Shown here: positions 48,276-59,860 of the stretch, piece by piece
How the letters are laid out: each line of letters starts with the position of its first letter
How positions within the stretch are numbered: position 1 is the first letter of the stretch
From: Trametopsis cervina
Lineage: Eukaryota > Basidiomycota > Agaricomycetes > Polyporales > Irpicaceae
Assembly: GCA_022385755.1 (NCBI GenBank)
Contig: MU278354.1
Location: 1,242,330 to 1,306,329, forward strand
Direction: 5' to 3'
DNA length: 64,000 nucleotides
Position numbers and translations under genes: made by a program
The notes under the pieces: model-generated
Told to the model about the DNA's origin: nothing
The model's input: only the letters and a program-made list of their open reading frames with translations
The model's database searches: none

Positions 48276-49853
48276 TCAACGTATAAGCCAGCCCTCCAGG
48301 GTATTCTTCTGAGCGGATGGTTTCTTCTGCCTCTTCACCTTGGAATCTTCTATCAGAAAGATGTCACGCTATGTCGGTGTTCAGCTGCACAAACCGAATC
48401 AACGCCAACTCACCTTCATTATGGGATGACGAGGTCTGCATGATCACCCACAGCCGCTCGAAATATTCTGTGTTCACAATGCCTCCACTGGCCTGCGCGA
48501 TTGCCAGATGAGAAGAAACAACTAAACTATGTATGCCAAGAGTATCGCACCTGCTTATGTCCACGAGCAAAATTCTCGCCCATGTCGTCTATTAAACCGT
48601 CTTCTCGACCGGCATAATCCTTCAAGATTTCTATAATGTTGATACCCTGGCTGTCGACCTCGTCGTCAGGTGAGAATGCGCTCGCCTTTCTTTTCTGCCC
48701 AGTCGAGCAAGTCTCATGAGCGTCCTTAAGCAGCCGGTCCTTTGCGCATTTGGCAACTCGGCAAGAGAAATTCGTCATTCCGGGAAGATAACCGTCGTTG
48801 GCGCACATAACAACTTCGAGCTTAGTGGACGTGAGCGAGTAAGACCATCGAGTTGCGATCATAGGATGTATCTGCGCGCTGCTTGTGACTCTGATAAGCG
48901 CAACTCTGCCGTCGCCTGAGAACCATGGTCTATTTCGTGAGACTCGAGAGACTTCTTCGTTGACCTCCTTACGTGCATCCTTGAGGCGCGGATCTTCTAG
49001 GATTGGTGCAGGAGATATTTTGCTTTTGAGGAGGGCCGTCCATGCGGACTGAACGTCGTATGTTGCCGTCCTGCGTGCTTGTGAAGTACAAAGTCAAAAC
49101 CCTGACGCCCATATAGTAGTAGGGTTAACAAAGTGCTCACGAGCATTGAGAAGCACGACACCGTTCAACAGTGCTTTCTTAGTGCAGCGACGAATGCAAG
49201 CTTGTATTTCCTCGTTAGGCCATCCGGGTCCAAAGACGAAAGACGCGCCCAAGTCACCGTAAGTCCCCATGACACAGAGGTAATCAATCCCGTCTCTTCT
49301 CTGCGAGGGAACGAAGGGACGGCAGAGCATGTATGCCAGTGCACTGGAGGTGGCAACAGGCGGATGTCGTGCAGCGGACAGAATCAAGGCACCCTGGGGA
49401 AAGTCGTCGTCGCTGTTTGTCCAGTGATGGTCGACGAGCAGAGTCCTGGTGCCCTTGCCGCGCACTAGTGGGTCCCCTCTGCGGCTGCCCTGGTCGACGA
49501 CGATCACGTACTGTGGTTTGTATGCCTCAAAGAGGACCCGCTCACTCTCTGTATGTACGTTAGATCCTTTCGTGACAAAATGCGTTGAGATCATGTCGGA
49601 CGGGAGACCCAGCGCAAGGAGTGTTCGATATATTATGAGAGAGGCGCAGAGCCCGTCGGCATCCTTGTCAGGTAGCATGAGAGTGCGCGAACGAGCGGCC
49701 GCACTACAAAGGATAAGAATTAATAAACGACCAAGAATAGTAAACACATTCAACGAACCATTCTTGAAGGAATGTACGAGCGGCTTGCAATGCCGACTCT
49801 TTGGCTGGCCATTCAAACCCATGCTCGACTGAGTCCTGAGAATCCGAAGACAT
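48276..49853 (-). CDS. DHH-family phosphoesterase (RecJ-like), PIP-like C-terminus
   Basis: DHH proteins are metal-dependent phosphoesterases, including the single-strand exonuclease RecJ. The ATG at 49851-49853 (MSSDSQDSVEHGFEWPAKES) leads over an intron (about 49705-49760) to AAARSRTLMLPDKDADGLCA, the DxDxDG-like motif I, then QYVIVVDQGSRRGDPLV (motif II) and TRTLLVDHHWTNSDDDFP, the name-giving DHH box at about 49427-49435. ATSSALAYMLCRPF and CVMGTYGDLGA follow. A C-terminal DHHA1-like part has QASGGIVNTEYFERLWVIMQ. A last intron (about 48352-48415) rejoins in frame to KRQKKPSAQKNTLEGWLIR and a stop at 48276-48278. QKNTLEGWL resembles a PCNA-binding box. Cdc45 shares the fold but lacks an intact DHH box. 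Nuclear repair or replication nuclease is inferred. Confidence 0.8.
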
Positions 49854-50702
49854 GTACCTAGATCCTTCCAGCACGATGAGGATGTATTATATGGACCCAC
49901 ACTGAGATGGTGGTAGTAGAGAGAGTCGTGTCAACATACTGCCCGTTCACGAGAGCATGTAGTTCAGGCTTGCGGAAGAGACAAGTAGGGCGAGTCGGCT
50001 TACTGAACTGGGAAGCGCCACATCTGCTTCGGGCAGCATCTGGAGTTACGAATCGGCGAACGAGAGTAACTGTAGATGAAGCTCGACGTGGGATGTGTTG
50101 TATGGTGAGTACCGACCATAGTGCGCACATGCATGAGTCGAGTGGATGTTTGATTAGAGGGCTGAGAATATCTTGACTTCCAGCAAGAATCACGTGATAG
50201 TTCCAACGCTTTACTTTGAAGCTGACATCTTCTCTGACCTGTACTTTGTTATTCGATCGGAGCGCGGAAGATGAGAATAGGTTTATGGTCAAAGTACAAA
50301 CGGTGATGAAAGCCTAGAGGGTAGTCTGTCGTTCCCATTTATCTATCCTAGCGTTGATCCATTAACTTTGATTCTCAAGAAGAATGTCTTCCATCACTTG
50401 CGCACCGTTCAGTGCCGATTGGGTTTATTGCCAGTGCAAATTTTCAAGCGGCGAGTGTGATGATTCTGAAAAGTCCTCAGGCCTACTACTAGGCCGCAAA
50501 ACATCGCTGTGGCCCCAACAACCGCAAGGATAGCACGATACTATTCAACTGTACAACTTTACAAGTAAACTACACCCTAAGAAAATATAACACATTTGAC
50601 GTTGTATAGAACTGAAGAGTGACGCGTAATACAAGATTGTGTCATGGAAAATTAGAATATTAACAAATAGACGGGGCAGAGTCAATGTGCGACATATGCC
50701 GC
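49854..50702. other. Spacer upstream of the DHH gene
   Basis: About 850 bases. A minus-strand open frame (49858-50292, 144 codons) reaches close to the DHH start but shows no family motif. The rest is A/T-rich 3' flank of the small secreted protein gene. Confidence 0.45.
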
Positions 50703-51334
50703 TTAGGAGTCAGCGCCAGATTGCTTGCACTTTGCGGCCTGAGGGCAATTGGTCTGTGCGGTGTTCTGCAGGTTACCATCCTATAACACAACAATTATTA
50801 GTACAATGGGCTGATCCAATTCTATGAGATACCCACAAAGTCCCAGGTGCAAGCGCCACCGGCGAATGCACACTGGTATCCGGTGAACTGGTTAATCAGG
50901 ACACCAGTGTCTCCGTTGAGGTCACGAGGGCAGCTGCAGCCACCAGCAGTGCTACAGGGTGCAGTAGTCGGGCAGTTGGTTTGGAAAATGTTGCTCAGTG
51001 CACCGGTCTAAGGTAGCAGCGGTGAGCATTAAAGTACTGCCGCGATTTTAACAATATACGTGAAGCTGACCTTGTCGTCCCAGGTGCAAGCGCCATTGGG
51101 GTAAGCGCATTGGTAACCGGGATAGACGTTGATGAGGACGCCACTATCCCCGTTCAGGTCAGTGGGGCATTCACAATCTCCGCCTCCACCGAAACAAGCA
51201 AAAGCGACGTTTTGGCCGGTAAGACCACGGCGGTGCAGGTCGGAGACAGGGGAAAATGCAGAACGTGGGGCACCACGTGCTGTAGCGTACGCCAGAAGGG
51301 AGGAGAATGCAAGGAAGTAAGAGACAGAGACCAT
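50703..51334 (-). CDS. Small secreted cysteine-rich protein with two repeats
   Basis: I do not know a named family. The ATG at 51332-51334 starts a clear signal peptide (MVSVSYFLAFSSLLAYATA), followed by a dibasic HRR that could be a Kex2 site. The mature part has two tandem modules of about 55 residues: CECPTDLNGDSGVLIN..GYQCAYPNGACTWDDK and CSCPRDLNGDTGVLIN..GYQCAFAGGACTWDF. Each is followed by a G-x-L-x-N-x-x-QTNCP linker (TGALSNIFQTNCP, DGNLQNTAQTNCP). The end is KCKQSGADS at 50703. Introns at about 51008-51070 and 50783-50845 fall at the same place in each module, so exon shuffling or tandem exon duplication made the repeat. Even cysteine number per module suggests disulfides. Role (effector, wall protein, enzyme inhibitor) unknown. 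About 155 residues. Confidence 0.75.
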
Positions 51335-53661
51335 GTTGGATTCGATGGGTTGACTGTGCTAGAAGATGAGGATGGTGTCGACGCCTCGAGCTGCTTTTAT
51401 ACTGCCTCGAGAGAACAGAAGTGACCAAATAAACAGGTGCATTAGCATCTGAATCTCTGTTAATGGGTAGCTCGGAATGTACGGACCTTGCACAGAGTCG
51501 ACGAGGCCCACTGAGCACCTCGTCCGCGACAATTCGGTCCATGTTCCGACGGTACGCAGACACGCAACTGACTGTTCTTGACACGCTTGACATCCCCAGT
51601 CGTGCCTGGAACACAGTATGGCCGTAAGCATTCCTCAGATGTGAACGGCGCATGATCAATGCCCGCTGACGTGCGCTACACCATCCGTTGGACAGCGTCG
51701 AAGCATGCCGGGTGACTCTCACCGGGATCCCAGTAGATGATCCTCGCTGACCGGAATTTCCGCACGTTGCATTGTCACTGATCATGGATACAATAGGTAG
51801 ACTGAACGGAGGAATCGGACATAGACGATTGCTGTTGCACTGACCGAAGGCTGACAAGGGTAACTCAAGTTTAGAAATAGACGTAGAGATATAAGGGGTA
51901 TTACCTTGTCTCCTGATACAAACGCGGTGTCCATCTACAACAATGACCAGAAGTACTCGTAAACGTAAAAGATGCGCGAAAGGTCCTTGTTAAGACTTAC
52001 GGGGGAATGAAGAAGACGGCAAGAGCCCATCGCCGTCCGGTGAATGCCGGCGCCTTTGTGTATCTATCACATATGTGACAGAGCTGAGAACGTCAAGTCA
52101 CAATGAGCGGCCGATGCCCATGCAGTTGCTTGCGTAGTCGTCGTCCCATTGGGCATTACGGAGCGAGGAAACGTCGAACTGTCCGTGTTATCACCGTCCA
52201 CAGTCGGAGAAAAGATCTTCCCTGGGTATCTGAGCCGTAATGCGAAGTTTCCTTTGTGAAGCCATGCCGACTTCGTCCTCGCCTCCCACATCATGTGCAG
52301 TAAAAACAGCCAGCGCGCAGTGCCAAATAGAAGAGCGAGGATGAAGAGGTGCCCACAGAGACACACTTTCCTCGCAATCGAAACAAGACGAACGGCTGTA
52401 AATCTCGGATGTTAGAACTTGTTTAATGTCTGCAGCGCCGCTAATGGAAGGCCTGGAACCATTCAACTCACGGTGTAAGCCAGAAGCGTGCAATTTCATC
52501 AGCTCTATCATGATCCTGTGTCTTGAATGCTTACCGATAAACAGCGCGTGCAAATGACCCACAAAATAGCCGCACCAACGGCCCATACCTACTACACCAC
52601 TGAGTTGAAAATGGAGATGCTGGTGCTCACTATGTCCCTGTGAAATGCGAGTTTTCGCTGAACCAGCGATGGTTGTTCTCGTATACCCATCGCCTCTCAC
52701 GCTGCTTCACGCACATATGAAGGTGCCCACGCGTGCCTTACTTCTTTTCACTGTATAGTCAGTAGTATATTGATCCTGCGATCTTCCACGGATGCACTTG
52801 TGCCTAGACGGTGCGTTCACCGCAGCACACATGAGAACTTGGCCAAGCCGCCAACAGCTGGCTCGGACGTACGCTGAAGCAAGTCACGGAATGCGGGCCA
52901 ATTTAACAACACACCAGGACACGAGCAGCGGACATCGTACCTAACAGAATGTCAGGACTGACATGATGACGATCCATCGATGTACATCGTGTTTGACAGG
53001 TAAACTTATTATCCGAGTCTACTCATGCACCGAAGTTAACATTCACTCCCGTGAGTGTGCGTTGCATTCAATCTTGAGCCGATTGACTCACCAGTTGCAT
53101 GGGATATCATACGTATATCCCGCTATCTTGGGGGAAGTTTGCATGGCTGCGCGTGAGGGTCAATCCGAAAATATGCCTTCGTTAACTTATGATAGTTGTG
53201 ACAGATTTCTACAGAGAGCGTCTCGCCCTTGAGCTTCGAGGCGCTACAGCTCAGTTCAGTTATACCCAAGGGCACAGCCTTACGATCGTCGACATCGGAA
53301 GAAGCACTTGCCGAGAGACGAGACGTAGCTCGAGTGCACGTCAGATTGTACGCGGACGAGAAACAAATGATGAAGCACGTTGACTCCCCACACATGAGGT
53401 CCGTGCTGTCCATAATATGCTAGCACCGAAATCTAGACATAACATCAAACTAGAACTGGTAGAGAGATCGGAAACACTACTCACCCAAAGCCCAGGTACC
53501 CCAATTCCACAGCTGGTAGACCTCTGACAAACGAGCATAGTCTTTGACCTGACAGCCATAACGAAAACTGCAATATGAGGGGCCTAGATGACAGTATAGA
53601 TAGCAAATAGAAAGCGCTTGATAATGAAACCATTCGATAAGACCACTAAGTATTAACCTAA
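51335..53661. other. 2.3 kb region without a supported gene
   Basis: Minus-strand frames at 51359-51857, 52067-52700 and 53123-53664 include hydrophobic stretches (LFILALLFGTARWLFLLHMM at about 52300-52355) that could be fragments of a membrane protein. No start, splice chain or motif holds them together. I treat the region as intergenic with possible decayed sequence. Confidence 0.45.
51394..51401 (-). promoter_or_regulatory. TATA box of the small secreted protein gene
   Basis: TATAAAAG on the minus strand, 60-67 bases upstream of the ATG at 51334. A strong match at normal distance, consistent with inducible high expression. Confidence 0.55.
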
Positions 53662-56600
53662 TCATTTTGACGGTCGCAGAACTCCTTGAGCGAGCGCACG
53701 GAGCATCGCAATAGTGACCGGCGGTTTGACAACTGCTTCACTGAGTGCTGTGGTGGATGGGGCTGTACTGAGGGGAGGCGGAGTAGTGAACCCATTCAGT
53801 TCGTCAAGGCTGCGCTCCGATACAGTGGGCGATGCTGACACTCTGGCGCGCTTGTTCACGGAGGAGGAGCTGCGTAACTCAATTGAGTATAAACTTACAG
53901 ACATGTCAAGGATGAACGGACCTCCCGATGTCACTGCGGTCCTCGGCGGGACGCTTCTGCGCTGAACGTGAAGACAGTGCAAGTGCAGCTAGTTGACGCA
54001 AATGCTCCGACGATGTCCGCAACATCGCCTCGAACCGAGCTCTAGATGCTTCGACTTCATCTCGTGATAAGGGAATGACAGATTCAGCGCGACCGAGTAC
54101 TTTCTCGACTTGAGCAATGGGTGTATGAAGACAGGCATCCAAAAAAGGACCGAGAGCGTGTGCTATGGCAGTATTCATCAGCGATGTCTAGCAAACTCAT
54201 AACAATACCGACCTGCATTGAGATGGCTTGGAGCTTGTACGTCATCAAGCGCATCGGTTGGGATGTCCGGACTGTGTCCTAACAGCCCAAGGATCTCGTG
54301 AGTCAACGCGTGTTGAAGTTGCTGAATCGATCGTATGACCTCGCCGTAACGGGACCAATCCCCTAAGGAGAGAGAGAAGTTCAGTGTAATTCGTAAGCTT
54401 AACCGGGTTTGATATCGACATTGATCACCGTTCCAACAACTGTCCAACCAATCCGACGCGTGAATTCTGAAAGGGGCTACATACATATCCCATAGTTCTG
54501 AGTATGACATCAGCACCTTATTGCCAAAATGAACAAACACGAATTACCTCGCCATTCAAGATTGACTTTCGTTTTATCAAAGACGTCCAATTCAGTCCTA
54601 TTGATCGCTTCAAGGAATTTGTTGTCCCAGTCGGCCGATACGGAGGATATAATCAAGTTCTGGGCACTTCCTATCAAATTTTCCTGGATCATTTCTTGAA
54701 TCTATGGCGTAATATGTGAATGACATAGTCTGGGCAGATCATTTCCCACATACCATGTCTCCGAAGTCAGATGTGACGTCTATTCCGTCATCATCTGCCC
54801 AAGTAATCACCAATAAGGCTGGGGTAAAGCGCAGCTTGGGATGAGAATGCAACTGCTCTGCAACATCCCGTAATCGGGAACAATCATCGAGAATCGTGTA
54901 TTTCCTGCGGGGTCTCATCAACAAAATTTAGAGGCGAAGATGTGGGCTGGAACCAACTTCTCAAGAAGATCCAAACCATCGAGAGGAGTCCGTTCAAACA
55001 CGATGAGCCCGGGCGAACCCGTGGAAGAGTGAGAGCTCTCAGTTACAGGTAATGAGAAGACACTTTGAGACAGCCAATTACCCGCATCTTGCGCACCAAA
55101 CTTGTGTTGTAGCCAGATTGCCGTGCTGTCAATCTCACCGTTCAATGACAACCAAATGCACCATTCGGTAGGGTATTCAGGGTTCGTTGCTTTGTTCTTC
55201 AGTTTGCCACGAACAGCTTGCAAGAAAGATCCCTGAGCCCATCGTTTTTGCTGTTCTTCATGGTTCTAAATAAATAGAGGACGTTAACAAATATTCACTC
55301 CGCAGTCAGTTTGAACCTCGCCTCCTTCAATCGCTTCACCAGCTCGTCATCAGTTATAGGCGCTCTGTATTGGCCAGTCGACCGACGTGGGCCCTTTCGT
55401 CGCGGATGTTCTGGGGACCGCACCGTCGATGGTCGACGCTTCCGGCTTGCGTCTGGTTGCGCATTGGGCAGCGAGCTCAGGCTACTTGAAAGTCGATGCT
55501 GATGAACTTTGTCTTTATAAGCGTCGCTTCTACGACAGGCTTCCGCCCATGCAACTCGGTCTGCAGTCCTTTTCTTCCACAGGTTGTAACAGCCACGTAC
55601 GCTTGAACTACGGCGTGCGAAATTCAAGGCTAACGTCTTCAAATGATCACCGGTGTCCTTGGCTTTACCTTTGGTAGGAGATGCGATCGTCTTTGTGAAG
55701 TCAACGTCGAGGAGGACGCGCGAGGATGATGCAACTGCTGATATCACCGTGGGGCTGTCTTCGTCGTTTGCGTGAGTGATTCCGGATTTCGGAGTAGCTA
55801 ATGCCAGAGGACTCAGAGTTTCTCCAGGCGACGGGAAGTCAGGGATTTGCAAGGCCACAAGACCGAGGGATTGCTTGCGGAGTACTAACGACGGATCTTG
55901 TGATTTAAGACCAGAAGACGGATCGAACCATCTTGATGTGGGAGTCGGAGGTAAAGATAGTGGTGGCGGCTTATGAAGAGGTGGAGGCTCAACAGGAGAG
56001 TGGGGTCCAGCACTCCCTGACCCAGGGGGGGTGAAGAGAGAGCGGATATCCGCAATAGAAGCCGGGGTGGTGCTAGGGAGATCCCACAAAGTCTGCCTTC
56101 GCTCGACAATGCGAGGATCAGAGTTTGTGCCCGGTGCTGCGTTCTGTGATCGCTGGGGGGCTGAGAATGCAGAGAGAGGCAGCGTAGGAACCGTGGTGAG
56201 TGGATGGGGCACGCTACCCAAATGGGACGTAGGTGATGATGGAGCTGTGGGAACTGTGGTACCCAGGAGGGGAGCCGACGACATAGGTACGACATGTTTC
56301 CCATTTGGGGATGAAACGGAGGGAGGTGTAAAGCTGGGAGCAGTTGGGTTGAGGGTGGACACCAAGGGAGTAGGGCTACCAGCGATTTGAGTACTCAAAT
56401 CAAAGTTGGCGGTTACTGCTGTCGATGCAAATAGGCTTGGTGCAGTGGATATCGGTCTCTCAGATACACCAGAGAGACCTGAGGGCGCGGGTGTACCGAA
56501 TATCTGCGTAGAATCGACAGATTGAGCAAAATCTCCAGACGAGGATGCCGTAGACTTAGAGAAACCGTTGGATTGTGAAGAAGTGGGAAATGCGGGTGAA

Positions 56601-58506
56601 GAAGGGCTATGAGCAGTAACAAGCGCAGAGGAAGTAGCCGGCTCTCCGAGGACCGATTTCCGGGTGGCCGAGGGAAATGTTATCCCAAACGCACTTCCAC
56701 CGAAGGCAGTGGTGGGGTTACCAAACGCATTAGGGGTAGACACTATTGTGCTAAATGCGGATTTGATAGGTATAGATGCAGAGGAAGGCCCAGATGCGCT
56801 TGGCAGTGCTGTTATTGCTGGGGTGGTAGCTGGTGTAGGCACAGCGAAGGCGGTGGCTGAGCTCCATGAGTCAACTGGCTGGTCGTCATGCAATTCATCC
56901 ACCAGTGGATGCTCATCCGACGAATAGTAATCTTGGTCCTCAGATACGGTATTCACGAATGGTTCGTGGTTGCCGTCGATGACATCCTGAATAGAGAGGT
57001 CGCCCCTGATTGCTTCAATATCATCAATGGTACCCTTTCCAAAGATACCCTCCATGATACACGCAACGAGGTAAGTCATGATAGGGTTTGTGTGCTCGCG
57101 GAGAGATGCAGCAAGCTGTCCAAAAATTTGCATTCCTTCGGCGTCGACTACCAGCGTTGAGTTTTTCCGGATGGGGGCGCTTTTAGCCTGGACGTGCAGT
57201 CGAAATTGGCTGGTGAGTTGGAACACAGGGTGCGACGTAATATCGTGGGGCACATTGTCCCGTCGGTCCGTTGTATCTCGAATATGGATCAGTCGATGAT
57301 ACACGCGCATCTCGAACTCATTGGGGAAAGGGAAGTCCCCGCGACGGTCGTCCCAGAATTCTTTCAAACTCTGGAGTGCTGGCAGGGTGTATTTAGCTTC
57401 TCGAGGCGTGGCATAACATACTAAGGCCAACGTGCTTACTGTTCATGAGCGCTTGCTCTTCCAGTTTGAAGTCAAAGTCGGGATGTCCGCGCATCAGGTG
57501 CATGGATAAGACGTGAAAACGCGCACATCGCTCGTGGCATTCAATGGCGACGGGCCCTGTCTCGTGTTGTATCGTGCAGTCGTTACGAACTTGACGCGTC
57601 CGATCCCTCACGAAGAAACTTGTCTCCTTGAACCCTCCACGGGGGATAAGGTCATGGAAAAGATAATCCAAGGTTTTCTAATTATGGGGGTGGGGGATTA
57701 ATAGCATAAAGTGCTGGCCGCAAACCACACACCTTAAGTACAGTCGGGGGACGCAAGTCTGACGGGAGTACTTTGTCGCCCGCCGCCCGTTCGTAACGCT
57801 TCACTGCTCTTTTGTGATCTACGCGTCTTGTGCCAGGAATCTTTTATTTATCAGCGCAGACTTTGCAAAAATACGCTGTGCCAGATGTACATACCAGTTC
57901 CCACTTGTCAAGCTGATGCTGTCGTTCGCGCTGGTACCGCTCGAATCGAGGGCACATGTCCATACATGTCCCGACTATCGTGATTGCCTCATCTAGTCGC
58001 TTCGGAACGTTAGGGTCGTCCATTTTGCCCTCTGCTATAGCCTTCTTGCGTTCAAGCTCTCGTGCTTTCACCAGCTGGCCATCAAACCGTGAGCTGTCCT
58101 ACGCGCCAAGGCCACTCACGATACGCACCTCCTGATAGAACCTATCCCGATCTTCTTGTGTTTCTGCCTCCTTTTCCTCTTGCGCCTCTTCCCCTTGTAC
58201 ACTCCCTTCACCATCCGTCATCGCCTCGTCCTCCGCCCCATTTGCTCCATGTCCTTGAGGGGTTGGGACGCCGACCTGCAATATTGGCCGACTAAAACTC
58301 AAGCCTGATCCTCTGGAGCTGAGCCCTCTTCCCCTGCCGCGAGAAGCTCCTCCTCGCCATGGCCCTCCGCCTCTCTCCCACCTTTCACCGTCGCCCCCGT
58401 TGCGTTCGCGTCCAGGAGCGATCCACTGCTTGTTTCTGGATGTCGGTCGCTGCGTCGCACCAGCGGGCTTTATTCCACGGCCTCTACTGCTCGGAACACC
58501 TTCCAT
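53662..58506 (-). CDS. SAC3: Sac3/GANP-family mRNA export factor
   Basis: Sac3 is the scaffold of the TREX-2 complex that links transcription to mRNA export at nuclear pores. An Arg/Gly-rich N-terminus ([18 protein letters not shown]) precedes the family motif [20 protein letters not shown] (about 57935-57990), then the Sac3 domain: [55 protein letters not shown] and [16 protein letters not shown] long FG/Ser/Pro-rich stretch follows (about 56850-55700), then [21 protein letters not shown]-terminal exons (55223 to 53662) read [40 protein letters not shown] and [18 protein letters not shown]. The start is uncertain; 58506 is the first in-frame ATG after an upstream stop. The splice at about 55260-55300 could not be joined in frame with a standard GT..AG, so the 3' part is less certain. 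Confidence 0.85.
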
Positions 58507-58814
58507 AGGTATTCCCGGACGCAAGAAAGGACTGCGAACAGAAGGTTGGCCAGGGGTCGGAGACAAGTTACGGCCAAGTCAGTATTGTGGCGGCTGAACG
58601 CGCGATCATTGAAGCACGTGACGGCTATGGGTTAGTTAATCTGTTTTATTAATCCACGTTCGCTCACCACCTTGCTCCATCCTTGGCTGTCTCCAACCCA
58701 GTGCTTGGTCGCTGGCATTTATCTCTCTGTCGTTCTTTCTTTCTGTCGACGTCGACGACTGGTGGGGGTATCATTGATTGTCTTAGCTACTCCTCTACCA
58801 TACAGACCTCGATC
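58507..58814. other. Divergent promoter between Sac3 and a secreted protein gene
   Basis: About 310 bases. The Sac3 reading frame stays open upstream of 58506 as far as a TGA near 58578, so a non-ATG or spliced start remains possible. The right half is pyrimidine-rich leader of the plus-strand gene. Confidence 0.45.
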
Positions 58815-59860
58815 ATGACCTTTTCCCTATGGATGCTCCTGATACAGTCCTTCGTTTTCTCTGCTCTCGCCTCGCCAGTTCTTTCTGAGGAACAATCCCA
58901 GCAGTCTATCTTATCCACCCTTCCGTCACCCAAGATACCCACATACGAGAATGGCGAGCTCCCTCCGGTGAAAGATACAGTCGGATGGGCCGATCCCAGG
59001 CTGAATGGCGGTCGGTTTATTGACGTGAGTAACAAATGTTCTTGCAGCCGCATCTCCCTTCATACGTTATCCAGTTCACAACGAGGAGACTTGGGGAGCC
59101 TCTTAATATCATTATATCCTCTCTATCTGATCCGTTCGTACTCGAAGATTCTGGTTTTCGCCTCTACGCCAGGCAAGTCCTCGCTGCGTAAACATACAGT
59201 AACGGAAAGATTGACGTGCATACGAAGATCCATAGGCTACTTCAGTGAATGCCTCGGTCTTCACTACGGTCATATACACGAAGCTGACCTTGGCGACGGC
59301 CTTGGTCGCAAGGATGAGCACATTCTCTTCAGGCAACATTATATTCCTGTCATCGGCACCTGCTGGGAGAGTGTGCGTGGAGGCCACCACTTCCGTGCGT
59401 GGAAGCAGAACGGAACTCTTGCTAACACTGGTGCATGGTTCATCGGGTGCGCACGTTTCACATTCAAGGGGTGTTCATGTCAATGGGAGATCACTAATCT
59501 GCGTTACGATCACACAGCGCGTCGAAGGAAAAGGTTAACTCCACTGCGCCAAATATCCTCGTATCGTCGCTAACGGTGCTCGTGTACTGCAGGACTCGTC
59601 GAAAAACCACCAGATTGACGATGATGGATACAATCTCGGAAGGGAATTCTTTGTCAATCGTGCGGTGGAGGGATCTCATTGGCAAGGAGTGTGGTGGCGC
59701 GCAGAAGTAGGGTGGCGTACCGGTCTGATGCCGAGCGGAAACAAGAGTAAGTACCGCCGTGGTCTATATTCGATGTAGCATGCTAACTCATCATATAGGC
59801 ATCAACCATGGCATTCCAGTCGACGGGCGCGTGGCTATCCTCACAGTGCACCGTCTCTAA
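58815..59860 (+). CDS. Secreted protein of a conserved fungal family, function unknown
   Basis: The ATG at 58815 opens a signal peptide (MTFSLWMLLIQSFVFSALAS). The first exon ends GWADPRLNGGRFIDV, followed by exon pieces that read EPLNIIISSLSDPFVLEDSG, SIGYFSECLGLHYGHIHEAD, LGDGLGRKDEHILFRQHYIP, VIGTCWESVRGGHHFRAWKQ and NTGAWFIG. After two more introns come GYNLGREFFVNRAVEGSHWQ, GVWWRAEVGWRTGLMPSGN and NHGIPVDGRVAILTVHRL, with a stop at 59858-59860. I recall this pattern (LGDGxGxxxE, GTCxES, GGxHFR) from many basidiomycete secreted proteins without assigned activity; I know no enzyme with it. A single frame read through the introns would give a wrong longer protein. Length about 240 residues. 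Confidence 0.7.

Noticed and set aside
48186..48443. Plus-strand small gene after a TATAAAA at about 48181
   Set aside because: It is antisense to the 3' exons of the DHH gene, which splice in frame. The plus frame has no features.
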